This document shows positions 17,309-26,888 of a DNA stretch of 64,000 bases, piece after piece. The notes beneath the pieces were generated by a model. The model ran no database searches, had not been told where the DNA came from, and saw only the letters and a list, made by a program, of their open reading frames with translations. A program made the translations under genes and the position numbers. This DNA is from Paenibacillus foliorum. GTDB lineage: Bacteria > Bacillota > Bacilli > Paenibacillales > NBRC-103111. The stretch is from the NCBI RefSeq assembly GCF_013141765.1, contig NZ_WHOD01000027.1:106399-170398 (forward strand), read 5' to 3'. Position 1 is the stretch's first letter. The number at the start of each line of letters is the position of its first letter.

Positions 17309-17416
17309 ATGATGGATCTCTACATGGTATTGATGCTGGTAGCGACCTACGCGCTGTTTACAGGATTTCTATCCTGGTGCGGAAGAGTTATTCAGGAATC
17401 GGGAGGCGAAAAGTAA
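17309..17416 (+). CDS. Small membrane peptide upstream of kdpF
   Basis: A 35-codon frame beginning MMDLYMVLMLVATYALFTGF and ending VIQESGGEK. It has GGTGGAGGG in front and one membrane helix followed by a short polar tail (SWCGRVIQESGG). Its stop codon abuts the kdpF start with no gap. Many kdp operons have an unnamed single-helix peptide in this place; function is unknown. It could pack against KdpA as KdpF does. Confidence 0.75.
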   Translation: MMDLYMVLMLVATYALFTGFLSWCGRVIQESGGEK

Positions 17417-17494
17417 ATGATAATCGTCGTGATATTTACCGTATTTATATTTATTTACTTGGCCTACGCGCTTATAAATCCGGAAAAATTTTGA
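17417..17494 (+). CDS. kdpF: KdpF, small subunit of the potassium P-type ATPase
   Basis: A 25-residue single-helix peptide, MIIVVIFTVFIFIYLAYALI then NPEKF. The YALxxPEKF ending is the KdpF hallmark. KdpF stabilises the KdpABC complex in the membrane. It starts immediately after the previous stop (TAA ATG), so it is translationally coupled, and kdpA follows 38 bases later. It is easily missed because of its length. Confidence 0.9.
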   Translation: MIIVVIFTVFIFIYLAYALINPEKF

Positions 17495-17532
17495 GAAATA
17501 ATAGATAGGTTTAGGAAGGGAAGTAATAAACT

Positions 17533-19212
17533 ATGGGCATTTTGCAAATTGCCGTTGTCATCGTAATTCTGGCACTGCTGGTTAAACCAGTGGGAACCTA
17601 TCTATATCACGTATTTTCGAATGAAGCTAACCGGACGGATAAATGGTTCTCCTTTATTGAAAAACCTATATTCTCGCTTATTGGCTTAAAAGAACGGAAA
17701 GGCATGACTTGGAAAACGTATGCGCTCAGTTTTATCATTACCAATATTGTACTTGTGGCTGTCAGCTACTTGATTCTGAGAATGCAAAAGTATCTGCCTT
17801 TCAATCCGAATGGAATCGACAATATGGAAGAGACACTGACCTTTAATACGGTCATCAGCTTCATGACCAACACGAACCTGCAGCATTATAGCGGAGAGTC
17901 AGGGTTGTCCTATTTCTCGCAGATGGCGGTCATCATGATGATGATGTTCACCTCGGCAGCGACAGGCTTTTCAGTTGCGATAGCTTTTATAAGAGGCATT
18001 ACCAGCAAAGGAGAAACCATTGGTAACTTCTTCGAGGATTTTGTGAAGGCCCATGTACGGGTATTTTTCCCGCTTGCCTTTGTGGTTACTTTGCTTCTAG
18101 TCGCTTTGCAGGTTCCGCAGACGCTGCAGCCAACAATATCCGCAACGGGGTTGGATGGTTCCGGGCAGCAAATCGCGATAGGGCCGGTTGCTTCACTTGA
18201 ATCGATCAAGCATTTAGGCACGAACGGGGGCGGATTTTTCGGAGTCAACTCGGCTCATCCCTTTGAAAATCCGAATCCGCTGACTAACGTCATTGAAATA
18301 TTATCGATGTGGGTATTATCGGCGGCACTTCCTTACACATTTGGCTTGTTTGCCAAAAACCGCAAGCAGGGTTGGGTTATTTTCTCAGCTATGATGATTT
18401 TGTTTGTCATGTTCCTGTCTCTTGCGTATGCAGCGGAGTCAAGCGGAAATCCGGTACTCAATAACCTGGGTATCGACGCTTCTCAGGGAAGCATGGAAGG
18501 GAAAGAAACACGCTTCGGAATCGCTCAGTCGGCGTTGTTTACAACGGTAACGACAGCGGCCACCACAGGAAGTGTTAATAATATGCACGATACGCTCACA
18601 CCGCTTGGAGGCATCACGCCATTAGCTTTAATGATGCTGAACTGCGTTTTCGGGGGCAAAGGTGTCGGCTTGGTCAATATGCTGATGTATGCAATTCTAG
18701 CCGTCTTCTTAGCAGGGCTGATGGTTGGTCGTACACCGGAGTTTCTGGGCCGGAAAATAGAAGCGCGAGAGATGAAGCTGATTGCCATTGCGATTTTAGC
18801 GCATCCGCTTATCATTCTGGCTCCGACGGCAATTGCGCTGGCCACCGAATTGGGGAAAACGGGGATCACGAATCCATCTTTCCACGGCATTTCGCAAGTG
18901 CTGTACGAGTATACATCTTCTGCTGCCAATAACGGTTCGGGCTTTGAAGGACTCGGAGATAATACACCGTTTTGGAATATCACAACAGGACTTGTTATGT
19001 TGTTTGGCCGCTACGTTTCCATGGTAGCCATGCTGGCCGTGGCCGGTTCCCTGCTGCGCAAGCAATGGGTTCCTGAGACGATCGGGACTTTCCGTACCGA
19101 TAACCGTTTATTTGCCGGTATTCTCGTAGGAACTGTATTGATTATTGGGGCTTTGACGTTCTTGCCTGGTATTGTGCTCGGGCCGATCGCAGAGTATTTG
19201 ACGATCCGTTAA
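17533..19212 (+). CDS. kdpA: KdpA, potassium-binding channel-like subunit
   Basis: Potassium-binding and translocating subunit of the high-affinity KdpFABC pump. 559 residues with about ten membrane segments and the four selectivity-filter-like loops: TNTNLQHYSGE, GTNGGGFFGVNSAHPFENPN, TTAATTGSVNNMHDTLTP and the last near AANNGSGFEGLGDNTPFWN. Full length. Operon order F-A-B-C is conserved. Expression should be repressed when c-di-AMP signals sufficient potassium, via the two upstream riboswitches. Confidence 0.97.
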   Translation: MGILQIAVVIVILALLVKPVGTYLYHVFSNEANRTDKWFSFIEKPIFSLIGLKERKGMTWKTYALSFIITNIVLVAVSYLILRMQKYLPFNPNGIDNMEETLTFNTVISFMTNTNLQHYSGESGLSYFSQMAVIMMMMFTSAATGFSVAIAFIRGITSKGETIGNFFEDFVKAHVRVFFPLAFVVTLLLVALQVPQTLQPTISATGLDGSGQQIAIGPVASLESIKHLGTNGGGFFGVNSAHPFENPNPLTNVIEILSMWVLSAALPYTFGLFAKNRKQGWVIFSAMMILFVMFLSLAYAAESSGNPVLNNLGIDASQGSMEGKETRFGIAQSALFTTVTTAATTGSVNNMHDTLTPLGGITPLALMMLNCVFGGKGVGLVNMLMYAILAVFLAGLMVGRTPEFLGRKIEAREMKLIAIAILAHPLIILAPTAIALATELGKTGITNPSFHGISQVLYEYTSSAANNGSGFEGLGDNTPFWNITTGLVMLFGRYVSMVAMLAVAGSLLRKQWVPETIGTFRTDNRLFAGILVGTVLIIGALTFLPGIVLGPIAEYLTIR

Positions 19213-19239
19213 TGGAAATGGAAGAGGTGGATATCAGCA

Positions 19240-21270
19240 ATGAATACGAATAGACGAAAATTATTATCCGGTGATATCGTTGCAAATGCCGTTAAAGATA
19301 GCTTTGTGAAGCTGAACCCAGTCATGATGATGAAAAATCCGGTTATGTTTGTTGTAGAGGTAGGCACATTGATTGTTTTATTGATGACAATCTTGCCTGG
19401 TTACTTTGGTACAGAGGAAAGCGTAGGCTTTAATCTTACCGTATTTTTGATCCTGCTGTTCACGGTGCTGTTCGCTAACTTTGCGGAAGCACTGGCAGAA
19501 GGACGGGGGAAAGCGCAAGCGGACTCGTTGAAAAAATCCAAACAAGAGATTACCGCTATCAAAGTAGTCAACGGGGGCTTGAAGCAAATACCGTCAACAG
19601 AGCTTCGCAAAGGCGATATCGTTGTAGTCGCTCAAGGCGAGATGATTCCGGGTGATGGTGAAGTCATAGAGGGACTTGCATCTGTCGACGAGTCGGCCAT
19701 CACAGGTGAGTCTGCACCGGTTATTAAAGAGGCAGGCGGCGACTTCAGCTCTGTAACCGGCGGTACGAGAGTGGTCAGCGACAAGATCAAGGTTCGAATT
19801 ACAAGTGATCCTGGTGAATCATTTATCGATCGGATGATCGCTCTGGTTGAAGGGGCTAAGAGGCAGAAGACGCCGAACGAAATTGCCTTGAACACGCTGC
19901 TTTCCAGCTTGACGCTGATTTTCTTGATCGTGGTTATTACGTTGGCTCCAATTGCTAAGTTTCTGGAAATTGAATTGCAAATACCGGTATTGATTTCCCT
20001 GCTTGTCTGCCTGATTCCAACGACCATTGGTGGATTGCTGTCTGCTATTGGTATTGCTGGTATGGACCGGGTAACCCAATTTAATGTTCTTGCCATGTCG
20101 GGTAAAGCAGTGGAAGCTGCAGGAGATATCAATACGATGATTCTCGACAAAACCGGAACCATAACCTTTGGTAACCGGATGGCTAGCGAGTTCATTCCAG
20201 TGGGCTCCGATAATATCAGAGTGCTGGGCGAATGGGCGGCAATCAGCTCTATGAAGGATGAGACACCGGAAGGCCGTTCTGTACTGGAGTTGATGAAGAA
20301 ACAAGGACTGACTTATAATGATACACTTGCAGCGGGTGGAGAATTTATTGAATTCAAGGCTGAAACCCGGATGAGCGGAATTGATCTGACAGACGGACGC
20401 AAGGTTCGTAAAGGTGCCGTCGATGCAGTGAAGAAATGGGTGGAAGCTGCAGGAGGCTCAATTCCAAGAGATTTGGATGTTAAGAGCAATGCAATCGCCT
20501 CAGAAGGCGGGACACCTCTTGCAGTAGCCGTGGATAATCAAATTTTTGGATTAATCTACTTGAAGGATACCGTGAAGCCAGGTATGAAAGAGCGGTTTGA
20601 GCAGCTTCGCAAAATGGGTATCAAAACGATTATGTGTACAGGAGACAATCCGCTAACGGCTGCTACAATAGCTCGTGAAGCGGGTGTGGATGATTTTATT
20701 GCCGAGAGCAAGCCGGAGGATAAAATCGCGGTTATCCGCAGAGAACAGGCGGAAGGAAAGCTGGTCGCGATGACCGGGGACGGAACCAATGATGCTCCTG
20801 CGCTTGCGCAAGCCGATGTAGGTCTTGCCATGAACAGCGGCACCATAGCTGCTAAAGAAGCGGCGAACATGGTTGATCTGGATTCCGATCCATCAAAAAT
20901 TATTGAGGTCGTGGCCATCGGCAAGCAGCTGCTTATGACTCGCGGAGCATTGACAACCTTCAGTATTGCCAACGATGTGGCGAAATATTTTGCAATCATT
21001 CCCGCCATGTTCACATTGGCGATTCCTCAGATGGAGGCGCTGAACCTCATGAGACTGGGCTCTCCTCTGTCGGCGATTTTATCGGCGTTAATATTTAACG
21101 CTATCATTATTCCTTTGCTGATCCCACTGGCTATGAGGGGTGTAGCTTATAAGCCGATGAGCTCTACAAAGCTTTTGCAGCGAAATATGTTCATCTACGG
21201 TCTTGGCGGAATAATCGTTCCTTTTGTAGGTATCAAGCTGATCGACCTTATCGTTCACGTATGGATTTAA
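19240..21270 (+). CDS. kdpB: KdpB, P-type ATPase catalytic subunit
   Basis: ATP-hydrolysing subunit. 676 residues: the actuator motif [14 protein letters not shown], the phosphorylation motif [11 protein letters not shown] with Asp303, the nucleotide-binding motifs [10 protein letters not shown] and [10 protein letters not shown], and the hinge [20 protein letters not shown]. The membrane region is short, as expected for the class IA pump. AGAGGTGG precedes the ATG. Intact and full length. Confidence 0.97.
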   Translation: MNTNRRKLLSGDIVANAVKDSFVKLNPVMMMKNPVMFVVEVGTLIVLLMTILPGYFGTEESVGFNLTVFLILLFTVLFANFAEALAEGRGKAQADSLKKSKQEITAIKVVNGGLKQIPSTELRKGDIVVVAQGEMIPGDGEVIEGLASVDESAITGESAPVIKEAGGDFSSVTGGTRVVSDKIKVRITSDPGESFIDRMIALVEGAKRQKTPNEIALNTLLSSLTLIFLIVVITLAPIAKFLEIELQIPVLISLLVCLIPTTIGGLLSAIGIAGMDRVTQFNVLAMSGKAVEAAGDINTMILDKTGTITFGNRMASEFIPVGSDNIRVLGEWAAISSMKDETPEGRSVLELMKKQGLTYNDTLAAGGEFIEFKAETRMSGIDLTDGRKVRKGAVDAVKKWVEAAGGSIPRDLDVKSNAIASEGGTPLAVAVDNQIFGLIYLKDTVKPGMKERFEQLRKMGIKTIMCTGDNPLTAATIAREAGVDDFIAESKPEDKIAVIRREQAEGKLVAMTGDGTNDAPALAQADVGLAMNSGTIAAKEAANMVDLDSDPSKIIEVVAIGKQLLMTRGALTTFSIANDVAKYFAIIPAMFTLAIPQMEALNLMRLGSPLSAILSALIFNAIIIPLLIPLAMRGVAYKPMSSTKLLQRNMFIYGLGGIIVPFVGIKLIDLIVHVWI

Positions 21271-21311
21271 TAGCGACATTTTAAAGTATAGAGAAAAGAG
21301 GTTGAAAAAGG

Positions 21312-21929
21312 ATGAATAAATCGGCACAGGCAGGGTTTGATTCGGCTAAATTGTCTCTAGGTATCGCTATTCGGGCGAGTCTTGTATTTATCGTGTTATG
21401 CGGCATCGTATATCCACTGGTTTGCACAGGTTTCGCTCAGGTTCTCATGCCGGGAAAGGCCAACGGCAGCATGATTGAAAATAGTAAGGGAGAAATCGTT
21501 GGTTCGGAGCTAATTGGTCAAAAGGTAACGGATCCGAAGTTTTTTCAAGGGAGAGTATCGAGCATAGATTATAAAGCAGAGGCTTCCGGAACAAATAACT
21601 ATGCTCCTTCCAACCCGGATATGCTGAAGCGTACTCAGGAATCCATAGAGGATTGGAAGACTAACAATCCGGATGTTCCCATAAGCAAGCTTCCTATTGG
21701 CTTGATTACCAACTCGGGATCGGGACTGGATCCTCATATCAGTCCCGAATCTGCCAAAGCGCAGGTGCCGCGGATCAGCAAGCTGACCGGCTTGCCCGCA
21801 TCCCAGCTGAATACGCTGGTGGATGCAAACACCGAAGGGCGCGATCTCGGTCTGTTCGGTGAGCCACGTGTGAATGTGCTGAAGATGAATCTAGCTTTGC
21901 AGGGCTTAGGTGTCAAAGAAACTCAATAA
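21312..21929 (+). CDS. kdpC: KdpC, accessory subunit
   Basis: Single-pass subunit that helps ATP binding and complex assembly. 205 residues: N-terminal helix ([20 protein letters not shown]), then an extracytoplasmic domain with conserved stretches [45 protein letters not shown] and the C-terminal [26 protein letters not shown] region is present as [10 protein letters not shown]. Full length. A hairpin (21940-21962) follows and may reduce read-through to the next gene. Confidence 0.96.
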   Translation: MNKSAQAGFDSAKLSLGIAIRASLVFIVLCGIVYPLVCTGFAQVLMPGKANGSMIENSKGEIVGSELIGQKVTDPKFFQGRVSSIDYKAEASGTNNYAPSNPDMLKRTQESIEDWKTNNPDVPISKLPIGLITNSGSGLDPHISPESAKAQVPRISKLTGLPASQLNTLVDANTEGRDLGLFGEPRVNVLKMNLALQGLGVKETQ

Positions 21930-21939
21930 GCTGCAGGAT

Positions 21940-21962
21940 GACCACCCGTTAACTGGGTGGTC
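21940..21962 (+). terminator. Hairpin between kdpC and the KdpD-like gene
   Basis: GACCACCC (21940-21947) pairs with GGGTGGTC (21955-21962). A five-T run follows, but only after eight intervening bases, so it is probably a partial terminator that sets the ratio of KdpD-like protein to pump. Confidence 0.55.
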
Positions 21963-22001
21963 TGTGTGCTTTTTCATATAGCTTGAGGAAGGAGCGGCTG
22001 C

Positions 22002-24350
22002 ATGGACAATTTTAAACGCAAGACGCCGGAAGAAATCTTGCTGTCTATCTCTAAGCTGCATAAAGGACGGCTGAAGGTTTATATCGGTGCGGTGAGCGGC
22101 TCAGGTAAAACTTATCACATGCTACGTGAGGGGCAGAGTTTAAAGCAGCAAGGGATTGATGTCGTGATCTGTGCTGTATCCACGATGCAGCGCCCGGAAA
22201 CGATGGAACAGCTAGGCGATTTGGAGCGTGTGCCGAGTATCCATTGGATGAAGGAGCAAGAGGAAAAAAAGGATTTGAACCTGGATGCTCTGATTGCTCG
22301 CAATCCTGAGGTCGTTCTGGTCGACGGGCTGGCGCATCAAAACCGCAAAGAAGCTAGATTCCCTACTCGGCTGGAGGATATTCGCTTTCTTCTTAGCCAT
22401 GGAATCAGCGTTATAACAACGGTAAATGTGTATGAGCTGGAGGGAGTTAAGGAATTAGCCAGGAAGCTGACCGGTATCGAGGTGAAGGAGACGGTTCCTG
22501 CCGATACGCTGGAGCTGGCCGATGAAGTAGTATTGATTGATGCCACACCAGAAGCGTTGTTGAACCGAGTGGCAGAAGGACATTTGCGCATCGATCAGGG
22601 TCAAGGCAGTCGTTTGTTCAAACAAGGCAATCTAGCGGTTCTTCGGGAACTATCTTTGCGTTTAATGGCGGAAGGCGTAAATGAGTCTTTGGAGAAACAT
22701 AGGGAGGAGATTGGGTTAATAGGTCCGTCAGGTGCAACAGAGCGGATTCTTGTTTCGGTCCAGTATCATTGGAACGGTTCCATCTATGTACGTAGAGGCC
22801 AACAAATTGCCAAGAGACTGAACGGTGACTTGCTTGTCGTCACTTTTGTAAACCTGAAAAATAATCTCTCGAAGGATGCGGCAACCTTTAAACGGTCTAT
22901 TATTAAGCTGGTAGAGAAGGTAGGGGCGCAGTTCGAGGAGCTGCCTCTTTGCTCCCGCAGAGCGCTCCCGAGTATTTTAGTAAATTATGCTTTGACTAAT
23001 AATGTAACCCGAATTGTTCTCGGTCATTCCAAACAGACGGGGTGGCAGGAATTTTGGCAGGGCTCGATTGTCCATGATATTTTGAAAAAAACGAGAAACA
23101 TTGATATTTTTGTTGTGGCTGACCGTGCTGAGCATGAAGGGGAACGCATATTGCCAGCCAAGCTATCCAAGCCGCAGGAAGAAGCAGAATGGTTCCGCCG
23201 GTTAAGCTCTCAAGAGGTGGAGCGGAAGATTCAACGAATGAAGAGAGGACAATTTAAAGTATACATTGGAGCCGCACCAGGCGTTGGAAAAACCTATAAG
23301 ATGCTGCGGGAAGGGAATGATCTGCTCCTTAAAAAGCTCAATGTACTTGTTGGGCTGCTGGAGACGCATGGCCGCATAGAAACGCAGCTGCAGGTGGGAG
23401 GTCTTGAGCTGATTCCCCGCAGCGTGGTTGACTATCGGGGCACCCGGTTGGAAGAGATGGATACGGAAGAAATTATACGCCGCAATCCGGATGTAGTGCT
23501 GGTGGATGAACTGGCGCATACGAATATACCTGGCAGCAAAAATAAAAAAAGGTACGAGGATGTGCTGGACATTCTGGCTGCCGGCATCTCGGTTATTTCT
23601 ACTGTGAATGTACAGCATCTGGAAAGCTTGAATGATTCCGTTGAGCAAATCACGGGAGTGCGGGTAAGAGAAACCGTGCCAGACCATATATTACGGTTGG
23701 CTGATGAAGTACAGCTGATAGATGTGGCTCCCGGGTCATTGCAGCAGCGGATGAGGGAAGGCAAAATTTACGCGATGGATAAAGTGAATCAGGCTTTGAA
23801 CCATTTCTTCAAGACGGGTAACCTCATCGCATTGCGCGAGCTGGCGTTAAGGGAAATAGCCGATGATGTGGATGAACGCCTGGAGTCATGGGAACGCAGA
23901 GGCTCATTGCGGGGACCCTGGAGAAGGCAGGAGGTCATTTTCGTATGCGTGGATGCGGAGCCTCATGCAGAACGGCTGATTCGCAGAGGCTTCAGGATTG
24001 CTTACAGGCTTAAAGCCGCGTGGCATGTCACCTACGTACAGCTGGAGCATGTTACCTTGACAGATGAAATGGCGCAGAGACTGGAAGCGATCCATAAGCT
24101 GACCTCGCGACTCGGAGGAACCTTTGAAATAATCAAGGCAGATCGCCGCCATTCCACTTCCGATGTTCTAGTAAAAAGAGCGAATGAGTTCAAAGCCACA
24201 CAGATTATTCTGGGCCAATCCAAATTATCGATATGGAAGGAGCTATGGAAGGGCTCTATTGTGAAAAAGCTTCTCCGGAGTGCCCGGCATATGGATGTGC
24301 TTGTGGTTGCTGATTTTGACCCACTAAATGCAGTTGTACAAGAAAAATAG
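22002..24350 (+). CDS. Tandem-duplicated KdpD N-terminal sensor protein without kinase domain
   Basis: 782 residues made of two KdpD-N/USP units in a row. Unit 1 (about 5-380) has P-loop GAVSGSGKT at 29-37, a Walker-B-like VVLVDGLAHQN and a USP-like domain ending DIFVVADRAEHEG. Unit 2 (about 400-775) has the canonical P-loop GAAPGVGKT at 423-431, VVLVDELAHTNIPGSKNKKR and a USP domain ending DVLVVADFDP. There are no membrane segments, dimerisation histidine or ATPase domain, so it cannot act as a classical KdpD kinase, and no kdpE follows. Unit 1 has lost the conserved DELAHTN and the GSKNKKR motif. The USP domain of S. aureus KdpD binds c-di-AMP, so this protein may sense c-di-AMP or potassium directly (inference). 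Confidence 0.9.
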   Translation: MDNFKRKTPEEILLSISKLHKGRLKVYIGAVSGSGKTYHMLREGQSLKQQGIDVVICAVSTMQRPETMEQLGDLERVPSIHWMKEQEEKKDLNLDALIARNPEVVLVDGLAHQNRKEARFPTRLEDIRFLLSHGISVITTVNVYELEGVKELARKLTGIEVKETVPADTLELADEVVLIDATPEALLNRVAEGHLRIDQGQGSRLFKQGNLAVLRELSLRLMAEGVNESLEKHREEIGLIGPSGATERILVSVQYHWNGSIYVRRGQQIAKRLNGDLLVVTFVNLKNNLSKDAATFKRSIIKLVEKVGAQFEELPLCSRRALPSILVNYALTNNVTRIVLGHSKQTGWQEFWQGSIVHDILKKTRNIDIFVVADRAEHEGERILPAKLSKPQEEAEWFRRLSSQEVERKIQRMKRGQFKVYIGAAPGVGKTYKMLREGNDLLLKKLNVLVGLLETHGRIETQLQVGGLELIPRSVVDYRGTRLEEMDTEEIIRRNPDVVLVDELAHTNIPGSKNKKRYEDVLDILAAGISVISTVNVQHLESLNDSVEQITGVRVRETVPDHILRLADEVQLIDVAPGSLQQRMREGKIYAMDKVNQALNHFFKTGNLIALRELALREIADDVDERLESWERRGSLRGPWRRQEVIFVCVDAEPHAERLIRRGFRIAYRLKAAWHVTYVQLEHVTLTDEMAQRLEAIHKLTSRLGGTFEIIKADRRHSTSDVLVKRANEFKATQIILGQSKLSIWKELWKGSIVKKLLRSARHMDVLVVADFDPLNAVVQEK

Positions 24351-24361
24351 AGATTGGCTTG

Positions 24362-24393
24362 AAAGCATCCTCGGGATGCTTTTTAATTTTTTT
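24362..24393 (+). terminator. Terminator of the kdp operon
   Basis: AAAGCATCC, loop TCG, GGATGCTTT followed by TTAATTTTTTT. Confidence 0.9.
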
Positions 24394-24563
24394 GCATAAA
24401 GTGTCATCGTTTTACATATATTTCATCATTATAGGGAATGCTGCTAGTAATAGCAGTTAAGATCTTTAATTTTAACAAAAGGTTTATGCTCCGTTAATCT
24501 TGGCTTCATATTCGTAGGGTAAGATTAGAATGTTAAACAACAACAGAAAAGAGGAAATAAATA

Positions 24564-24791
24564 ATGATTTTATATCAAATGGCCAAACGTATGGAACAGC
24601 GGAAGCAATTAAAGCATTCGATTGAACAAACCGGAGGCAACACGGAGGACCTAGTCACACAAAAGGAATTGGTTGAAGAGCAGCTGTTATTGCAAACGAA
24701 TCAATGGGCAGAAGAAGGCAATGATGAGTTTACACTTGGCGCAATGACACCGGAAGCCGTAGTACCACAAGAAAATTTAACATGGTTGTAG
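24564..24791 (+). CDS. Small hypothetical hydrophilic protein
   Basis: 75-residue acidic protein, no membrane segment, helical start (MAKRMEQRKQLKHSIEQTGG) and a short Pro-containing tail (MTPEAVVPQENLTWL). I recognise no family. GAGGAAAT precedes the ATG, and a terminator (24795-24838) follows directly, so it looks like a real single-gene transcript. Confidence 0.65.
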   Translation: MILYQMAKRMEQRKQLKHSIEQTGGNTEDLVTQKELVEEQLLLQTNQWAEEGNDEFTLGAMTPEAVVPQENLTWL

Positions 24792-24794
24792 CGA

Positions 24795-24838
24795 GGAAAT
24801 GGGATGAACCTGAGAAGGTGTTCCATTTTCTTTTTTTT
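24795..24838 (+). terminator. Terminator after the small hypothetical gene
   Basis: GGAAATGGGATGAACCT pairs imperfectly with AGGTGTTCCATTTTC around a GAGA loop, followed by eight T. Confidence 0.85.
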
Positions 24839-24945
24839 GTTGAATAGATGGTACAGGGGTTTGGGAAAAAGTAATTTTGTGTTCGTTCTCTTTTCCGTGT
24901 AAAATAAGGATACTAAAGAGACTGTAAGCAAAAGAGGTACTGTAT

Positions 24946-26709
24946 ATGAAGGTTGTTTTATCCACATTGAATGCCAAGTTTATCCATACGTCGCTCGCGC
25001 TCCGCTATTTGAAGTCATTTTGCGGCGACGATTTTGACATAGACATAACGGAGTATACGATCAAGGACCCGGCGATGAACATTGTATCGGATCTGTTTTT
25101 GAAGCAGCCTGATGTCATCGGGTTTTCTTGTTATATATGGAATATTGAAGAGACAATAACCGTAATTAATATGCTCAAAAAAATCAACCCACAGCTCATT
25201 ATCGTTCTAGGCGGACCTGAGGTATCTTATGATACGGAATATTGGATGAAGAGAATACCAGAGGTCGACTACATCGTCGTAGGTGAAGGTGAGGAAACCT
25301 TTCACCATTTGTTGAAGGAGCTGAGCGGAGATCGTGCATTGTATAGCGTTTTTGGCACGGCATACCGCAAGGAAGACCGAGTTATTATTAACCCGCCTCG
25401 TCCGAAGCTCAAGCTTGATGATATCCCCTCACCGCACCGTTTCCCTGAGGATATCCCGAGTTTGGCTAACCGTGTTGTATATTTTGAAACGAGCCGGGGC
25501 TGTCCGTTCAGCTGCCAGTTTTGCCTTTCTTCTATAGAAGTGGGTGTAAGGTATTTTGATATGGAGCGGACCAAGAGTGACCTGTTGTATCTAATTGACT
25601 CTGGTGCCAAGCTCATTAAATTCGTCGATCGGACCTTTAACATTAAACGTGATTATGCAATGGAAATCTTTGAATTTCTAATCCAAAATCACCGGGGCTG
25701 CGTATTTCAATTCGAAATTACCGCAGACATTATGCGGCCAGAGGTATTGGATTATTTGGCTGCGGAAGCGCCGCCAGGTGTGTTCCGATTCGAAATTGGT
25801 GTACAGTCAACGAATGATGAGACGAATAACCTGGTTAAGCGCAGGCAAAATTTCTCCAAGCTCACGCGTACAGTAACCATGGTTAAAGAAAGCGGCAAGA
25901 TCGACCAGCATCTGGACTTGATCGCAGGCTTGCCCGAGGAAGATTACAACTCATTCCGCAAAACCTTCAACGATGTGTTCGAATTGGGACCTGAGGAGCT
26001 GCAGCTGGGCTTTCTAAAAATGCTTCGAGGCACTGGTATGCGTGAAGATGCTGTGAAATACGGATACAAGTATATGGATCATGCGCCCTATGAAATTCTC
26101 GGTAATGACATTTTGCCATTTTCCGACCTGGTTCGGATTAAACGTGTTGAGGACGTGCTGGAAAAATACTGGAATGCCCATCGACTGGATCATACCGTAA
26201 GTTATTTGATCCGTGAGGAGTTTCCGTCGGCGTTTGACTTTTTTCAGCAGTTTGGCGATTACTGGGAAACCAGAGGCTGGCAAAAGATCGGCCACCAGCT
26301 TGAGGATTTGTTTACGCGTCTGCGCTCCTTCTTGATTGATCGTGGCACACAGCGCCTAGATATAATCGAAGGTCTTATGAAGCTCGATTACTTCTTGAAT
26401 CACAAATACAAACCTCGCAAAATATGGTGGGAATTCACTTTGGACAAAGCCAGACAGTCTGAGTATTTCCGGATGCTGACCGAAAGTCCAGGAGCGGTGT
26501 CAGAAGCATTCGCGGAATTGAAAATCAGTGAGAAGGATCTGCACAAGCATGTCATGCTGGAGGTGCTTCCCTTCGAGCTCGATCGCTATTTAGAAAGCGG
26601 AGAGATGATCAGTGGCGCTGAGCAGCTGCTAATCGTATACTTCCCGCCGGATGCGGCCTCTCGTGCGAAGCATTTTACGCTTGACTTGGCAGCAGCAGCT
26701 ACTCGCTAG
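24946..26709 (+). CDS. B12-binding-domain radical SAM protein with DUF4080
   Basis: 587 residues. An N-terminal cobalamin-binding-like domain (about 1-140; IGFSCYIWNIEETITVINML, VLGGPEVSYD, VVGEGEETF) is followed by a radical SAM domain with the cluster motif CPFSCQFC near residue 187 and a C-terminal DUF4080-type region (about 400-580). This combination is widespread in Bacillales; the reaction is not established, though relatives modify small molecules or tRNA. The B12 domain lacks an obvious DxHxxG motif, as in many proteins of this group. AGAGG precedes the ATG. Confidence 0.9.
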   Translation: MKVVLSTLNAKFIHTSLALRYLKSFCGDDFDIDITEYTIKDPAMNIVSDLFLKQPDVIGFSCYIWNIEETITVINMLKKINPQLIIVLGGPEVSYDTEYWMKRIPEVDYIVVGEGEETFHHLLKELSGDRALYSVFGTAYRKEDRVIINPPRPKLKLDDIPSPHRFPEDIPSLANRVVYFETSRGCPFSCQFCLSSIEVGVRYFDMERTKSDLLYLIDSGAKLIKFVDRTFNIKRDYAMEIFEFLIQNHRGCVFQFEITADIMRPEVLDYLAAEAPPGVFRFEIGVQSTNDETNNLVKRRQNFSKLTRTVTMVKESGKIDQHLDLIAGLPEEDYNSFRKTFNDVFELGPEELQLGFLKMLRGTGMREDAVKYGYKYMDHAPYEILGNDILPFSDLVRIKRVEDVLEKYWNAHRLDHTVSYLIREEFPSAFDFFQQFGDYWETRGWQKIGHQLEDLFTRLRSFLIDRGTQRLDIIEGLMKLDYFLNHKYKPRKIWWEFTLDKARQSEYFRMLTESPGAVSEAFAELKISEKDLHKHVMLEVLPFELDRYLESGEMISGAEQLLIVYFPPDAASRAKHFTLDLAAAATR

Positions 26710-26754
26710 AGTAGCCCCTGTGTATGCTGCCTAATATGATATTGAATGTTATAG

Positions 26755-26795
26755 CCTTCGACTTCACTGTAAAAGTGGAGTTGGAGGTTATTTTT
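26755..26795 (+). terminator. Terminator after the radical SAM gene
   Basis: CCTTCGACTTCACT pairs with AGTGGAGTTGGAGG (loop GTAAA), followed by TTATTTTTG. Confidence 0.8.
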
Positions 26796-26888
26796 GTTAT
26801 AAATGGAAAATGGGACGGTTGATAGGAACAAAATGGGGGTAAATAGCGTCTATGATGGTAAGCTAAAAAAACGAGGCGGTGCGCGGCT

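Noticed and set aside
17284..17508. 74-codon frame over the start of the kdp operon
   Set aside because: It is out of frame with two better small genes (17309-17416 and kdpF 17417-17494) that have recognisable helices and coupling.
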